A stretch of DNA of 64,000 bases, from the NCBI RefSeq assembly GCF_019175285.1, contig NC_056524.1:174059563-174123562 (forward strand), in the 5' to 3' direction. Position 1 is the stretch's first letter. Each line of letters begins with the position of its first letter. This DNA is from Sceloporus undulatus. Taxonomy: Eukaryota > Chordata > Lepidosauria > Squamata > Phrynosomatidae. This document shows positions 48,501 through 58,620 of the stretch, one piece after another. The position numbers were made by a program, and so were the translations under genes. The notes under the pieces were generated by a model. That model saw only the letters and a program-made list of their open reading frames with translations. It did no database searches and was not told the DNA's origin.

Positions 48501-50223
48501 GGTGCAGCAGCGATTGGGTATCTTGCTTACAAAAAATTCTTCAGCAAGGACAGATGCTGTAATGGGATGGTAAACCTCCATATTCAGAAAGATAATCCAA
48601 AAGTAGTTCATGCATTTGATATGGAAGATTTGGGGGACAAAGCTGTATATTGCCGGTGTTGGAGGTCTAAGAAGGTAAGAAAAGAAAATGTTTAACTTGT
48701 GTAACTTCTTGTTCTGGAAGTATCTGGTGAATCCTTCACCAGATACTTCCAGAAGACTTATTGCGAGATCACACTTAAGCAGTTGAAACAATGATGTGAG
48801 TAAAAATTATTACTTAAGGAAGTCTTAATTGATCGTAAGAATTATTATCCAAGTAGTTTTTCTTATATGGGGAAGATGTGCTCATTTGTTAAGATCATTT
48901 AACTTAAAGTGACTGTCACATTTAGTATGTGTTCCTCTTCTCTTTGTGCTCAGCCTCTTCAACTCGTAATCTGTGGTCAAAAAGATGTTGTAAATATTTG
49001 TCATCTTTTATGGTATCTAGCCATGGTTGCTAACACTGTGTCTAAATAGTATTTCTTTCTAGGATGGGTGCTGAAAGTTGTGAGGCCCTCCAGATGTTGT
49101 TGGACTGCAGCTCCTAGCATTCCTCACTATTAGTTTGGCTGGCTAGGGCTTCTGGGACTTGTAGTCTAACAGATTTGGAAGGCCACATTATTCCCATCCT
49201 GCTTTGGGAAATGAAGTTCTTGATTACAAATGTGGAGGGAGTTCCACAGTTGAGGCACCATCATCAGAGGAACAGTCATTTGTCTAGCAGTCACCTGCTT
49301 AATTTTCAAAGCAATAAATCTGTAAAAGGGAAGGAGAAAGAGAGTACTCAGGCCTGAAAACATTACAAAGTCCAAATCTTCATATTTCCCTTCAGTCAAA
49401 TTCATGTTTATTTTAAAACTGAGGCGTGGCTGCTGTTCCTTTCTGTTGTAGCAACACTGGAACTGTAATATTGTAATACTCTTGGATGGTCTGCTAGATT
49501 CTTAACACTGGAGGTGGGAAACCTTTAAACATGACCCTCAACCTAATATCAGAAGATCCCTCTGTTCTCTCAGTTCAAACTTCTGGAAAGGGTGACTTGG
49601 CCATTGTCTAGCACAGTGGTTCTCCACCTGTGAGTTGCAACCCCTTTGGGGGTTGAACAACCCTTTCACAGGAGTCGCCTAAGACTCAAGGTTGGCACCA
49701 TAATCTATAATACTTTAAGCAGCGGTTCTCAACCTGTGGTTCGTGATCCCTTTGCGGTTCTCAGTCTGTGGGTCACGGCATTAGGAAGGTTGAGAACCAC
49801 TGGTCTAGCAGTTCTCTCTCTGCCAGGGAATCAAGTGGAGGGAGTGGACAAGAGAGTGATAAAAGTGTCACAGAAAAAGTGTGCCCTGCCCACTTCTAGA
49901 TCTGGTCCAACACTTTCCTGACTTTAGCCCTACCTTCTGCTGGCATGCAGCCTCAGAGGTTACTCCAAATGATGGCAGTCTTGATTGAAAGGGTTGCCCA
50001 CACTATTACTTAGAATTGTCTGAACTATTTTCTTTCACATCCTTGGCATTTGGTGCATATTAACGATAATGTCTTAATTGTTTTGCTAAATAAAATGTGC
50101 ATTTAAGGCTACTTAATATTTTCCCTCCTGCAGTTCCCACTATGCGATGGTTCTCACACAAAGCATAATGATGAAACAGGAGACAACGTGGGACCTCTCA
50201 TCATCAAGAAAAAAGATGCTTAA
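45553..50223 (+). CDS. CISD1: CISD1 (mitoNEET), complete, 3 coding exons
   Basis: Exons 45553-45583, 48469-48674 and 50134-50223 (GT-AG introns) join to 327 bp, 108 aa plus stop, the human length. The protein is a homodimeric outer mitochondrial membrane protein carrying a redox-active, labile 2Fe-2S cluster. An N-terminal anchor ([21 protein letters not shown], residues 11-31) is followed by a cytosolic CDGSH domain. The cluster ligands are all present: Cys72 and Cys74 (YCRCWRSK), Cys83 and His87 (FPLCDGSH). The segment [19 protein letters not shown] is CISD1-type; CISD2 reads KIQKENPKVV with a longer N-terminus. The first ten residues ([10 protein letters not shown]) differ from human MSLTSSSSVR, as expected for this variable tail. 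It is head-to-head with UBE2D1. Confidence 0.97.
45758..46540 (+). mobile_element. BovB LINE, 3' end (middle element of nest)
   Basis: Frame phrases [40 protein letters not shown] and [20 protein letters not shown] with the [10 protein letters not shown] block are the C-terminal end of BovB ORF2. The copy is interrupted by the MITE at 46074-46291. The end is at 'cacagggtcgccatggg'-like sequence (catagggtcgccatggg). Confidence 0.88.
46074..46291. repeat. Long-TIR MITE nested in BovB, TAA duplication
   Basis: Left end GATCCCAAACACACTACAGG, right end CTGCAGTGTGTTTGGGACC, with inverted homology continuing about 50 bp (aataatccagtttgagac...). TAA flanks both ends (gaagcTAA | TAAaatgac). Other BovB copies here read straight through this point. 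The 3-bp TWA duplication suggests PIF/Harbinger. A second copy is at 58333. Confidence 0.8.
47058..47400 (-). mobile_element. CR1-like LINE, 3' region
   Basis: On the plus strand 'ggccatccagtccaacccct', 'atgcaggaactcacaatcaa', 'cctccaaagaaggagactcc' and 'tcaggtagttcttcctgatg' follow the CR1 3' UTR order in reverse complement. The same family is on the plus strand at 59885. It lies in CISD1 intron 1. Confidence 0.85.
47401..48468. other. CISD1 intron 1, remainder
   Basis: A decayed MITE piece (gtgttttggaagttgttgaac) lies near 47770. Otherwise nothing was recognised; it ends in the tttctatttcag acceptor. Confidence 0.45.
48469..48674 (+). CDS. CISD1: CISD1 coding exon 2
   Basis: Encodes the membrane anchor and the first half of the CDGSH domain, ending [11 protein letters not shown] (Cys72 and Cys74). 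The donor is gtaaga. Confidence 0.98.
48712..48754. repeat. Perfect hairpin, 20-bp arms, 3-nt loop
   Basis: TTCTGGAAGTATCTGGTGAA at 48712-48731 is exactly reverse complemented at 48735-48754 (TTCACCAGATACTTCCAGAA), with TCC between. It starts 38 nt after the exon 2 donor. Each arm holds a TTCnnGAA heat-shock-element half pair. Confidence 0.95.
49076..49185. repeat. Palindromic MITE ('ggccctccagatgttgttgg')
   Basis: 'aggccctccagatgttgttg' and 'gcagctcctagcattcc' are mirrored by 'acttgtagtctaacag' and 'aggccaca'. A common squamate hAT-type MITE, worn. Confidence 0.65.
49614..49802. mobile_element. SPIN-like hAT non-autonomous element with 8-bp TSD
   Basis: Flanked by GTCTAGCA at 49606-49613 and 49803-49810. 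The ends are CAGTGGTTCTCCACCTG and AAGGTTGAGAACCACTG. The left part (aacccctttgggggttgaac, tttcacaggagtcgcctaag) and right part (gggtcacggcattaggaagg) match the SPIN hAT consensus as I remember it. A second left terminus (CAGCGGTTCTCAACCTGTGG) starts inside at 49720, so the copy is a fused dimer or a composite. It lies in CISD1 intron 2. Confidence 0.85.
50134..50223 (+). CDS. CISD1: CISD1 coding exon 3
   Basis: Encodes [18 protein letters not shown] and [10 protein letters not shown] then TAA at 50221-50223. Holds Cys83 and His87. The acceptor is tcctgcag. Confidence 0.98.
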   Translation, partial: FPLCDGSHTKHNDETGDNVGPLIIKKKDA

Positions 50224-50545
50224 AGAAAGCAAATGATCTGGATACATGAAAACAGCCTTGTTGCAGTGCTTTCTGCTCACTTGTAACTCTAAAGGTTACA
50301 GGTCTTAAGTCATTTCACTGAAGACTTTTAAGATGTGGTATACAGTATTCTGCAGCACATGTAATTCATGTTGTTTGCCTTGCTTAAAACACTACATGTT
50401 AGGAATTAATACCTGCAACTTACTGATTTTGTCTTTAATGTGTACATTCTCATTAAGTGTAAAAATAATTCAACAGCCTTTTAGAATGTACTCTGAAGTA
50501 TGTATTTGAATGATACATTAAATTATTTTCAAATACAGTGTTCTT
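50224..50545 (+). other. CISD1: CISD1 3' UTR
   Basis: AT-rich sequence from the stop codon to the likely cleavage site just after ATTAAA at 50517-50522. Confidence 0.6.
50517..50522 (+). terminator. CISD1 poly(A) signal (ATTAAA)
   Basis: ATTAAA followed within 30 nt by a GT-rich stretch (gtgttcttattgtctttg). A second signal, AATAAA at 50582-50587, is an alternative. Confidence 0.6.
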
Positions 50546-50751
50546 ATTGTCTTTGCTATTCAAAACAACAAGCACCGTGGAAATAAAATGACTTTTGGTT
50601 AATTTTTCAATTTAGGACCACATAGTTTTCCGCCCAGTTCTAACCTTATTCAGTTAGAAATAGGGCTGAAACATAGGATTCATCAATTTAAAACACTAGA
50701 AAAAATGCCTCCCACTTGAGCTAGAAAATAGTAAAAAATTGTTTAATTATC

Positions 50752-51310
50752 AGTGCTGTGGACCAACCTTATTGGCAGCTAGCCATCCACAGACTCAAGC
50801 ATCTGCAGATCAGCCCATTCCATTATTGTTAATGGTATAACGTGGATGCATATCACTACTCACTGGTGCATTACAGACCGCTGAGAAGCAGCGGTCTGGC
50901 TCCACCTCCGCTTGCAGCGTCCGGGAACCGCAGCCTTTAAACAGCGTGGCTCCCGGACGCTGCAGAGAAGGAGCGCGGAAATCACGCTCCTTCTCAGGCC
51001 CCGGAAGAAGCACCGCAAGTGCCAAAGGGCGCACTCGTGGCGTTACTTCTGGTGTGCCACGTGCGGACGCAGAGCGTCCGCTACGTCAAAATGGCGGCAC
51101 CCGTATGAACAGGGCGCCGCCATTTTGTATGGACTGAGTTCGTGATAGGGCAAGGGGCGTCTAGAAGAGACGACCCTTTTTCAAACTGGGACGTCCCTAA
51201 TGGCGGTTTGTAACCAGCCACCGACTATAACGAGGCTTGAGCATGCACATTTTTTCTCATCCATGGGAGGGCAGAACTAAACCCCTATAGATGAGAAGGG
51301 CACGCTGTAC
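50752..51310. repeat. Nest of two MITEs in the CISD1 3' flank
   Basis: The outer part has Tigger-like phrases on both sides (ccatccacagactcaagcat; ataacgaggcttgagcatgc; atccatgggagggcagaac). The inner part, 50875-51211, is GC-rich with ends TTACAGACCGC and GCGGTTTGTAA, and is described separately. Confidence 0.6.
50875..51211. mobile_element. CpG-rich inner MITE with paired YY1-type motifs
   Basis: Inverted ends TTACAGACCGC / GCGGTTTGTAA. It contains a short hairpin (AGACCGCTgagaagcAGCGGTCT), inverted ggagcgcg/cgctcc segments, and AAAATGGCGGC (51088-51098) facing GCCGCCATTTT (51116-51126). CpG density is unusually high for non-promoter DNA in this window. No reading frame of interest. Confidence 0.65.
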
Positions 51311-52144
51311 TTAAGTGACATCTTTTAGAAGTACTCTTTGTAAGAGAATAGAAGATACAGCAGATATCAGCTTGATAGAATCAGTGTATGTATATTTAAT
51401 TTTATCTAAATTATTATTTTTAAAAATCATTTGAATGGCATTTCTCAGAGCTCAAATTGTATACATAGTTCAAATATAGTTATATTTTCACAAGGATGTG
51501 TAGAAAATAGAACATTTCTCATTCAAACCATATGCATATTATATATTGCCTATCTTTATTGCTTTGCAGCTGCCAGGTTTTTAAAAATATAGGTATACAG
51601 ATAGAACAGTTGTGATACTGTTTTGCCAGGATGGCCTTAAGGCAAAGTAAGCAGCTGCCTCAGGTGGTAGATGAGGATGCAGCAGCTACCCCAGCCATTC
51701 CTTCTGGCCCACTATAACTCAGGTAACATCAAGAATGTGTACAATTATGTGCAAATTAAACCTCAAAAGGAGAGATTATGACAAAAGTACTCATAAATCT
51801 GTAGGACATAGCATAAACTTATCTCAGTCCTAACTTCAGTTCTTAGTATTTTGGGGACCCATATTTTTTGCCTTATCAGCAAACACAATCCATAGTAGTA
51901 CGGGCTATGTTTTCCTCTGCTTTCTGTTTTGCACTAAAATTAGACTTTTAAAACCAGTTCTGAGTACAAGGATATTGTGCATCTTGACTGGGGGAGGAGG
52001 CTGTATGTTGTTTACCCTCATGTTGCAAAATATTTGGGGCTAGCCCTTTCAGTTGTTGTCCTCCTCTGAAGAAGCTTGGTTTTTGGTTTGTTTGTTTTTT
52101 GCTTTCAGCTAGAACAAGATTGTTTAGCCAAATTCCAGTCAGTT
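51311..52144. other. Intergenic, nothing recognised
   Basis: AT-rich sequence between the MITE nest and the next element. Confidence 0.45.
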
Positions 52145-52851
52145 AGTTGCATGAGTCATCTTCCGGCCTGAGGGAGTGATCAGGCAGACCCAGCTCCACC
52201 AGGGCTAGCCTGAAGGAAGAGAATCATCCCTCCTTAACTGTCATCTTCCGGCCTGAGCGGGAGTGATCAGACAGACCCAGCTCCACCAGGGCTAGCCTGA
52301 AAGAAGAGACTAATCCTTCCTTAACTGTCATCTTCCGGCCTCTTATTCCCCTCCAGCTATGCTCTGACTGTGTGGGGGAGAGGCTTGTGTACCCTAATGA
52401 AGTTGTGAGCTATGCTGGCAGTGGTATAATAGCCACCAGTAGGGCCTCCCATGCCAGACAGGTCACAACCGAAGGGTCTGACCAAGAGTGCCAAAGGGCA
52501 GGATGGGCTCTCTAGCCTTATGGCAACCATCCTAGGAGAAGGAAAAAACTAATCCCAAACCCGGGCAGATGGTGCTTGTCTAACCCTGTAAGGTCAACCA
52601 TCTAAGAGAAAGAAACTCTAACCAAACCTACGACCCGAGGACCTCGCTGCCACTGTCAATTCTTGTCAAGGCCTCAGCAGTCAAACCTCTGGTTTAAAGG
52701 GTGAGGCCAGTTCTGTGCATGCTGCGCTCCACCAGAAAAATCCATTGCACAGGCTCGAAGGATACATCAAACGTCATCAACACACTTGTAGAAAGCACAG
52801 ATGAATCCTTCCTGAATCTTCGTGAAGTAAAGCCAAGAGTTGCATGAGTCA
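52145..52851 (+). mobile_element. LINE-derived non-autonomous element, 14-bp TSD
   Basis: Perfect direct repeats AGTTGCATGAGTCA at 52145-52158 and 52838-52851 bound a 679-bp element. It opens with tandem ~86-bp monomers (starts at 52159, 52244 and a third, diverging, at 52331), each beginning TCTTCCGGCCT. A unique middle follows. The last ~100 bp (cttgtagaaagcacagatga, ccttcctgaatcttcg, aaagccaag) match the 3' end of the LINE fragment at 24190-24543. There is no poly(A) tail and no long frame. This looks like a complete retroposed unit made from a LINE 5' promoter array and a LINE 3' end. Confidence 0.8.
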
Positions 52852-55800
52852 AATCGTGTTGAAGGCAGAAATGTAACTCGAGACTGGGTCAAAATAAGGA
52901 AGTGGTATTGGACCTTGCTAGTCTAACTGAAGTTATGTGGCTAACTGGATTAATGTCTGGTTTAGACATTGTGAAAATGCCTACAATCCTTCCTCTTAGT
53001 AACCAGTATGCTTAACAAGATTAAGCATTTATGAAAACGACTGTCTTACACTTCTGAGCCAAATGTTCCTAATGAGATGAATAATAAGGAAAGAAACAGC
53101 AGTGCTTCTTGAGGTGTCATGTGGGGGACCAACAATTCCTCCCCAGCCTCCATGTATCTAGGATTGGCTACAAGCTGCAGTTATTTTCTTTTTTTCCCCT
53201 GGAAGAGCTGCAAGGACTGCAGCATGGGTCCATGGACCACCTCTTTGAGTAGTACTGCTCTGTAGGATCTTTCTACATTGCTGCCTGTGTTATGGTGAGG
53301 GATAACAGCACTGTAACTTTTGCACACTGGAGAATATTTGTATGTTTTATCTCATTCAACCAGTAAACTGTGATCGTTAAGACTTCCAAATGATATGCCA
53401 ACATCTGTCCACCCAAAAAGCAAGCATTTAGTACAGGAGGTGTGATGAAGTAATCTCTTCTACCCATGCATCATTTCCTCAGTAGCTAGAAATTTTTTAT
53501 TGTTTTGCAGGAAAAAATACTGAGTTCACTAATAAAACAACTGAGTATTGCAGAAACTAGGCATAGATACAGAAAGGGATGCCACCAATACCTGAACCTA
53601 TATTTGGATGTAATACTATGCAGGCATACCTGAAAGTAAGCTGACATGGATTATTAATTAGACTAACTGATAGATGTGAATAAGACCCTGTGTCTTACCT
53701 ATTTTGCTCTTCACATAGTCATTAATAAAGCAATGCTCAATGTGCTTTTAAGAGCAAGTAGGACTCTGTTTTCTCTCACACACATGTTGAATATTGCTAC
53801 ATGAACAACACCCCTTTTGACTTTTCCATATTTTCTTGTATTTACAGCCTGGTAGCAAAATTAATTCAGTTAATATTGTTATCACCTGGTTATATAAGAT
53901 ACTCAGCACCATGAAGTCAACAATATTTTAGTATTCTATGTTTTACTGAGGCATAAAAGTTAACAAAACTTGCACTAATTGAAATCTGTTTTAGTTCCTA
54001 GTCTGAACACAAAAAAAAAATAAAAATGTGGAAAGGTTTGGGGGTGGGTTGAACACTTCTGCAAGTTCTGATCAAAAACCAAAACTGTACTGAAGTTCTT
54101 GTATTATATTGTATTATAGGTCTGAGTCCTTGTAATTAATTCAGATACAATTAGCCCTCTGTATCTGTGCAGATTATGTTCTGGACTCCTCTGTGGATAG
54201 CAAAAAGCAATGGACCTCAGTTCCCATTATTGTCAATGGACATACAAAATATGCTAACTTTCTTCTCCATCTTAGAGCTTGGAAGTAAAATTCCTGAATC
54301 CCCTAGAAAGGATGGCCCTGGTTTATGCTGGCTTGTGATTCTGTTAGTTATTATTCAAAAAGTAACTTTCCCAGGGTCTGCCCTCTATTTTCCATGCCAC
54401 AGATACTATATTTCATTATTAAATTTCTCAGCATTCAACATAATCTGTTCACTAACCAGCCTCATACTGAAACACAGTATCAGGTGCAGAGGTGTGGAAT
54501 CTGGTTCTCCAACTATTGTTGGATATTAACCATTAACCCAAACCAGGCTGGTCAGGATGCTGGGAGCTGTACTCAAAACAAGATACAGAGAGCTCCTGAT
54601 TTGGTTTGGTTTTTGTTTTGGGAGACACTAGAGCTCTGGTAGAGAATATGAAATCCCCAACCCCAAATGGCAAGATCCCATAGGATGGAGTTATGGAAGT
54701 TAAAAGGGAAATCATAGCGTCATAATTCTGTAGAGTGAAAGGCCCTGAATTTATGAGTACCAGAGACCAGGGCTGTAGAGCCTTCCTAATGTTGTTTTGA
54801 TTGCAACTCCCAGCATCCTGACCACTGGCCAGGCTGGCTGGGACTGATTTCATTTATTACTTTCTCCTTAGGCATGGCAGAGAATTGCTAGTTTTTGCAG
54901 AAACTGAAAGGTTCCCTATCTAAATAAAGGGCTGATTTGAGCCATGGGCAAGCCCTGGCTCAGTTTTTCCCTCAAAAGGCTGGTATCTCTGATTTATATA
55001 TATATATAGGGAGGTATAAATGAGGTGTTGCTCCTTTGCCCCTTAGTAGTCATAGAGAGAGAGTTGAGAGTCCATGGACTTTGTTTTGAGTCTTGGCGTA
55101 ACTGTTAATATATACAGTATAGTTTTCCCTGTTACTGGCTGTTTGCCTTTATCTGACAGCAGAGTTGTTGATTGCCAGCTCCAGTTCAAATATTGAAGTC
55201 ACCTCCCTGTGCAAATCAACTCAACTCTCCTGGTTTTGTTCATACTCTTCTCAGACCTAAGAGCAGAATAGCCAGACATTTGGCATTATGAACAATTGTT
55301 ATCTACTGAAAAGCTAAATCAGTAGATTTTCTCAAACAGATACTTTGCAAAAAAAATTATCTCTTTTCATGATTCCCTTCCTATAGAGTATATGTAGTCC
55401 TTCCCCATGGCCTTGCTTTACCTTGTCCGTTTGATGAAACATTTAGCAATGCATTAATATACTTCTTGTAGGATAGATTTAATAAACTCTGCCTATGAAC
55501 AGCGCTACCAGTTGGGGAGTATTAATATGCACACACGAAACTCCCTGTGAGCACAGTATGTGGTACAGAACTGTCAGTAGTTAAAAAATACAGATCTCCA
55601 GGTACGTCATAGCATAGCATTAGCTGTTTGTTAAGAGGAATGCCAGTAATAGCTTATAATTGGCAACACCAAAAATGTTATCTCTTTAGAAATAACAATG
55701 AGTTCTCGCTGTTAGTTGTACAGGTAGAACACCCATGCAGAAGTCATTGCTTCCATTAGCAGATAATGAAGCTGAAATAACTCAAGTTGAAATAAGAGCC

Positions 55801-56051
55801 AAGCTAAAGCCAGACCTCCTAAGCTACCTTGCATGACCAAAAAAGGAGATCTAGGACAGGCCTTGAAAACCCCAACTATGCACTGCGATGCCATTTTCGA
55901 TTCATAGCAACAAGGAAGGCAAACTAGATAAACAAATCCAGATGCCTTGAAAGAGCATCACTGTGTACCTTTGAGAGCCACGTACTACAAGACATTACTA
56001 TCCCATCCCCCCACCCCCAAACTCTATCATGTCCATCACAGGCTAGATAAA
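52852..56051. other. Intergenic, sparse decayed repeats
   Basis: Fragments only: a Tigger-like left end near 54150-54240 (ccctctgtatctgtgcaga), MITE pieces at about 54500-54560 and 54770-54845 (caactcccagcatcctgacc), a 3' MITE half near 54670-54755, and a (TA)n at about 54997-55008. No exon was recognised. Confidence 0.45.
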
Positions 56052-56160
56052 ACCCACCAAGGCTGCATCCACACTGGAGAAATAACCTGGTTTGGCACCA
56101 TTTTAACTATCCTGGCTGAAGGCTATGGAATTCTGGGAGTTGGAGTTTGTTGTGGGGTCC
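56052..56160. repeat. MITE left half ('GGCTGCATCCACACTG' family)
   Basis: Nearly identical over 80 bp to the left half at 45669 (ggagaaataacctggtttgg; ctatggaattctggg). The right half is missing. Confidence 0.75.
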
Positions 56161-56346
56161 AGAGCGGAGCTGCTGTCCATAACTGTTCAGAAGTACTTTT
56201 CTCTCAGATCAGTAGGGCTTAGTCCATCTGTATGGTGTTGGAACCTGGAACCTGCTATACTTCATTTGTTTTGGAACAAAGTTTCCGGCTAATTGCAGGT
56301 GTTTCCCAACACATAGTAAGGGAATATAATGAAGATGCCATTTTGC

Positions 56347-56965
56347 CTTCTACGTTTTGAGTAAACAGAAAAGCCTTCAAGTCAACCTTGACTCAATGGC
56401 AAACCTCAGAATATGACGTCTCCAAGACCCTCTGTCCTCAACTGCTTTGCTCACGTCTTGCAGAATCAGGCCCATGCCATCTTCAGTCAAGTCTAACCAT
56501 CTGCTGTATGGTCTTCCTCTTTTTCTACTGCCCTCCACTTTACCAAGCATTATTATATTTTCTAGTGAGTCCGTTCTTCTTATGATATGGCAAAAAGACA
56601 ACAACCTCAGCTTAGTCATCTTGGCTTCTTGGGAGAATTCAGGTCTGATTTGTTTTAGGAGCCATTTATTGGTCCTTTTAGCAGGCCTAGGTATTTGCTG
56701 AACTCTTTTCCAGCACTGTATCGCAAATGAGGTGATTCTCTTCCTTTCCTGTCCAGCTTTCATAACCATACACAGTAATGGGGAATACTATGGCATGGAC
56801 CATCCTAACTTTAGTATTCAGTGATATAGTTTTACACTTAAAAATCTCATCTAGTTCCTTCATAGCTGCCTTCCCAAATCCAAGTCTTCTGGTTTCTTGA
56901 CTACTGTCTCTGCTCTGATCAATGTTTGAGCCCAAGTATGGAAAAACTTGGACTACAGGCTGAGT
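56347..56965 (-). mobile_element. BovB LINE, 3' end
   Basis: Minus-strand phrases YLGSNIDQSRDSSQETRRLG, LNTKVRMVHAIVFPITVYGY, SFCHIIRRTDSLENIIMLG and RKRGRPYSRWLD. The end reads 'gactcaaggttgacttgaag'. Opposite in orientation to the copies at 43800, 45758 and 60309. Confidence 0.88.
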
Positions 56966-57298
56966 CTCCCTTATCTGGAATTCGGAAATCCTAAATATTG
57001 CAAAATCCAAAATTGACCATAGGGGTGGCTGAGACAGTGATACTTTTGCTTTCTCATGGTTCGGTGCACACAATCTTTGTTTTATGCCCCAAATGATTAA
57101 AAACCTTGTATAAAATTATCTTCAGACCATGCATATAAGATATGTTTGAAACATAAATGAATGTTTAGTTTTGTGTTTAGAGTTGGGATTCCATCTTCAA
57201 GATATCTCATTATGTATATGCAAATATTCCAAAATAAAATAAAATAAAAATCCAAAATACATCTAGTCTCATGCACTTCGGACAAGAGAGACTCAACC

Positions 57299-57728
57299 TA
57301 CTGTATATACTTGACTATAAGTCAACCTCATGTATATGTCGAGGGCAAGTTTTGGGGCCAAAATTATGCATTTTGCCATGACCCCGTGGATAGGTTGAAG
57401 GTAAAACTTGGAGGCTTCTTCAATGTGTCTGTGTGTGCGTATGGCAAGAGAGACTCTCTCTGAGGATTTTTGCTTCATCGTTTCAGCCAGGCGCACATGC
57501 AGGAGATGGATTCTTAAACAAACAGCAATACTGTATCATACTATCTATCACCCAGGATTCTTTCTGCTTGGTTCCAGAGAGAAAGAAACTCCTCTCTGCT
57601 CCGCATGGGGAAATCCGAAGGAGCTGCTATCACATTACCATAGTGACCCGTAAATAAGTCAACCTGAGATTTTGGGGTCAATTTTTGGAAATAAATTTTT
57701 AGACTTATAGATGAGTATATATGGTATA
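57299..57728. repeat. DNA element with TATATACT..ATAAGTC ends
   Basis: The left end TATATACTTGACTATAAGTC and right end GACTTATAGATGAGTATATA are inverted repeats; 'gtcaacct' blocks recur just inside each. Same family as 27208-28000. The internal segment is GC-richer, with no coding homology. Confidence 0.7.
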
Positions 57729-57834
57729 TTTCAATGTTTTTTTTTTAAAAAACACACCTTTGCCTGAGGAAGAAGCCAGCGGAGCTTTGAAAGCCTGCAA
57801 CTTGTATATTGTGTATTTTGGTAGAATTCAAAGA

Positions 57835-58060
57835 TATAGCCATGTTAGTCTGTAGAATCAGTATGTAGAGAGAATTTGTAGCACCTTTGAGACTAAATGA
57901 AAGAAAGAAGTTGGCAGCATGAAGCTTTCATAGACTTCTTCCTCAGATGCATTTTGTCTAAATGCATCTGAGGAAGTAGACTGACGTCAAAGAAAGCCAA
58001 TACTGCCAACTTCTTTCTTTCACATAGTCTCAAAGGTGCTACAAGATCTCTCTACATAAT
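57835..58060. repeat. Foldback repeat, centre near 57960
   Basis: GTAGCACCTTTGAGACTAAA at 57878 is mirrored by TAGTCTCAAAGGTGCTAC ending at 58042, with 'aaagaaagaagttggcag' and 'ctgccaacttctttcttt' between. The arms are about 80 bp. Family unassigned; a fragment is also at 23515. Confidence 0.75.
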
Positions 58061-58260
58061 AATAATAATAATAATAATAATTTATTTGTATCCTGCTCTT
58101 TTCCCAGAAATGGGACTCATATAATATTTTATTTAAAACATAATGTTATGTTGTATAAAATATTATATTATTATAAAATATTTTATTATGCGTTCACACA
58201 CCCATCGAGACTTGTAAAACATATAAAAAACAGTTTAAAACATTTAAAATTTACAGAATA
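58059..58260. repeat. (AAT)n and repeat tail
   Basis: About eight AAT units followed by 'tttatttgtatcctgctctt', a phrase that trails several squamate repeats, then an AT-rich stretch with short repeats of 'aaaatatta'. Confidence 0.7.
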
Positions 58261-58332
58261 TACCTTAAAAAACCCAAATTAATTTTGTGGAATAGGGGAA
58301 AGAATGGTGTGTTCTTTGTGCAGAAAAAAGAA

Positions 58333-58573
58333 ACTTAAGTCCAAAACACACTGCAGAAATAATCCAGTTTGAGACCGCTTTAACTGCCCTGGCTCAATGC
58401 TAGGGAATTCTGGGAATTGTAGTTTTCTGAGACATTTAGCCTTCTCTGTCAGACCGCTCTGGTGTTGCCATAATAAACTACAGTTCCCAGGATTCCCTAA
58501 TACTGTACTGTACTGACTCAGGGCAGTTAAAGTGGCTTCAAACTGGATTATTTCTGCAGTGTGTTTTGGACCT
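58333..58573. repeat. Long-TIR MITE, second copy
   Basis: Left GTCCAAAACACACTGCAGAA, right TTCTGCAGTGTGTTTTGGACC. The TIRs extend about 60 bp (aataatccagtttgagac / cttcaaactggattatt). Same family as the BovB-nested copy at 46074-46291. A short 'actgtactgt' slippage is near 58503. Confidence 0.85.
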
Positions 58574-58620
58574 TGGTTACTAACTATCTCTGTAATGGAC
58601 TTGTCTGTATCCTGTAGGAC

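Noticed and set aside
48712-48754. Hairpin as a microRNA precursor
   Set aside because: 20-bp arms with a 3-nt loop are too short for Drosha/Dicer processing.
43800-56965. Inversion of CISD1 in this lineage by recombination between oppositely oriented BovB copies (43.8 kb + and 56.3 kb -)
   Set aside because: The inverted pair is real, but the head-to-head order matches the paralogous pair, so this order is more likely ancestral and no inversion is needed here.
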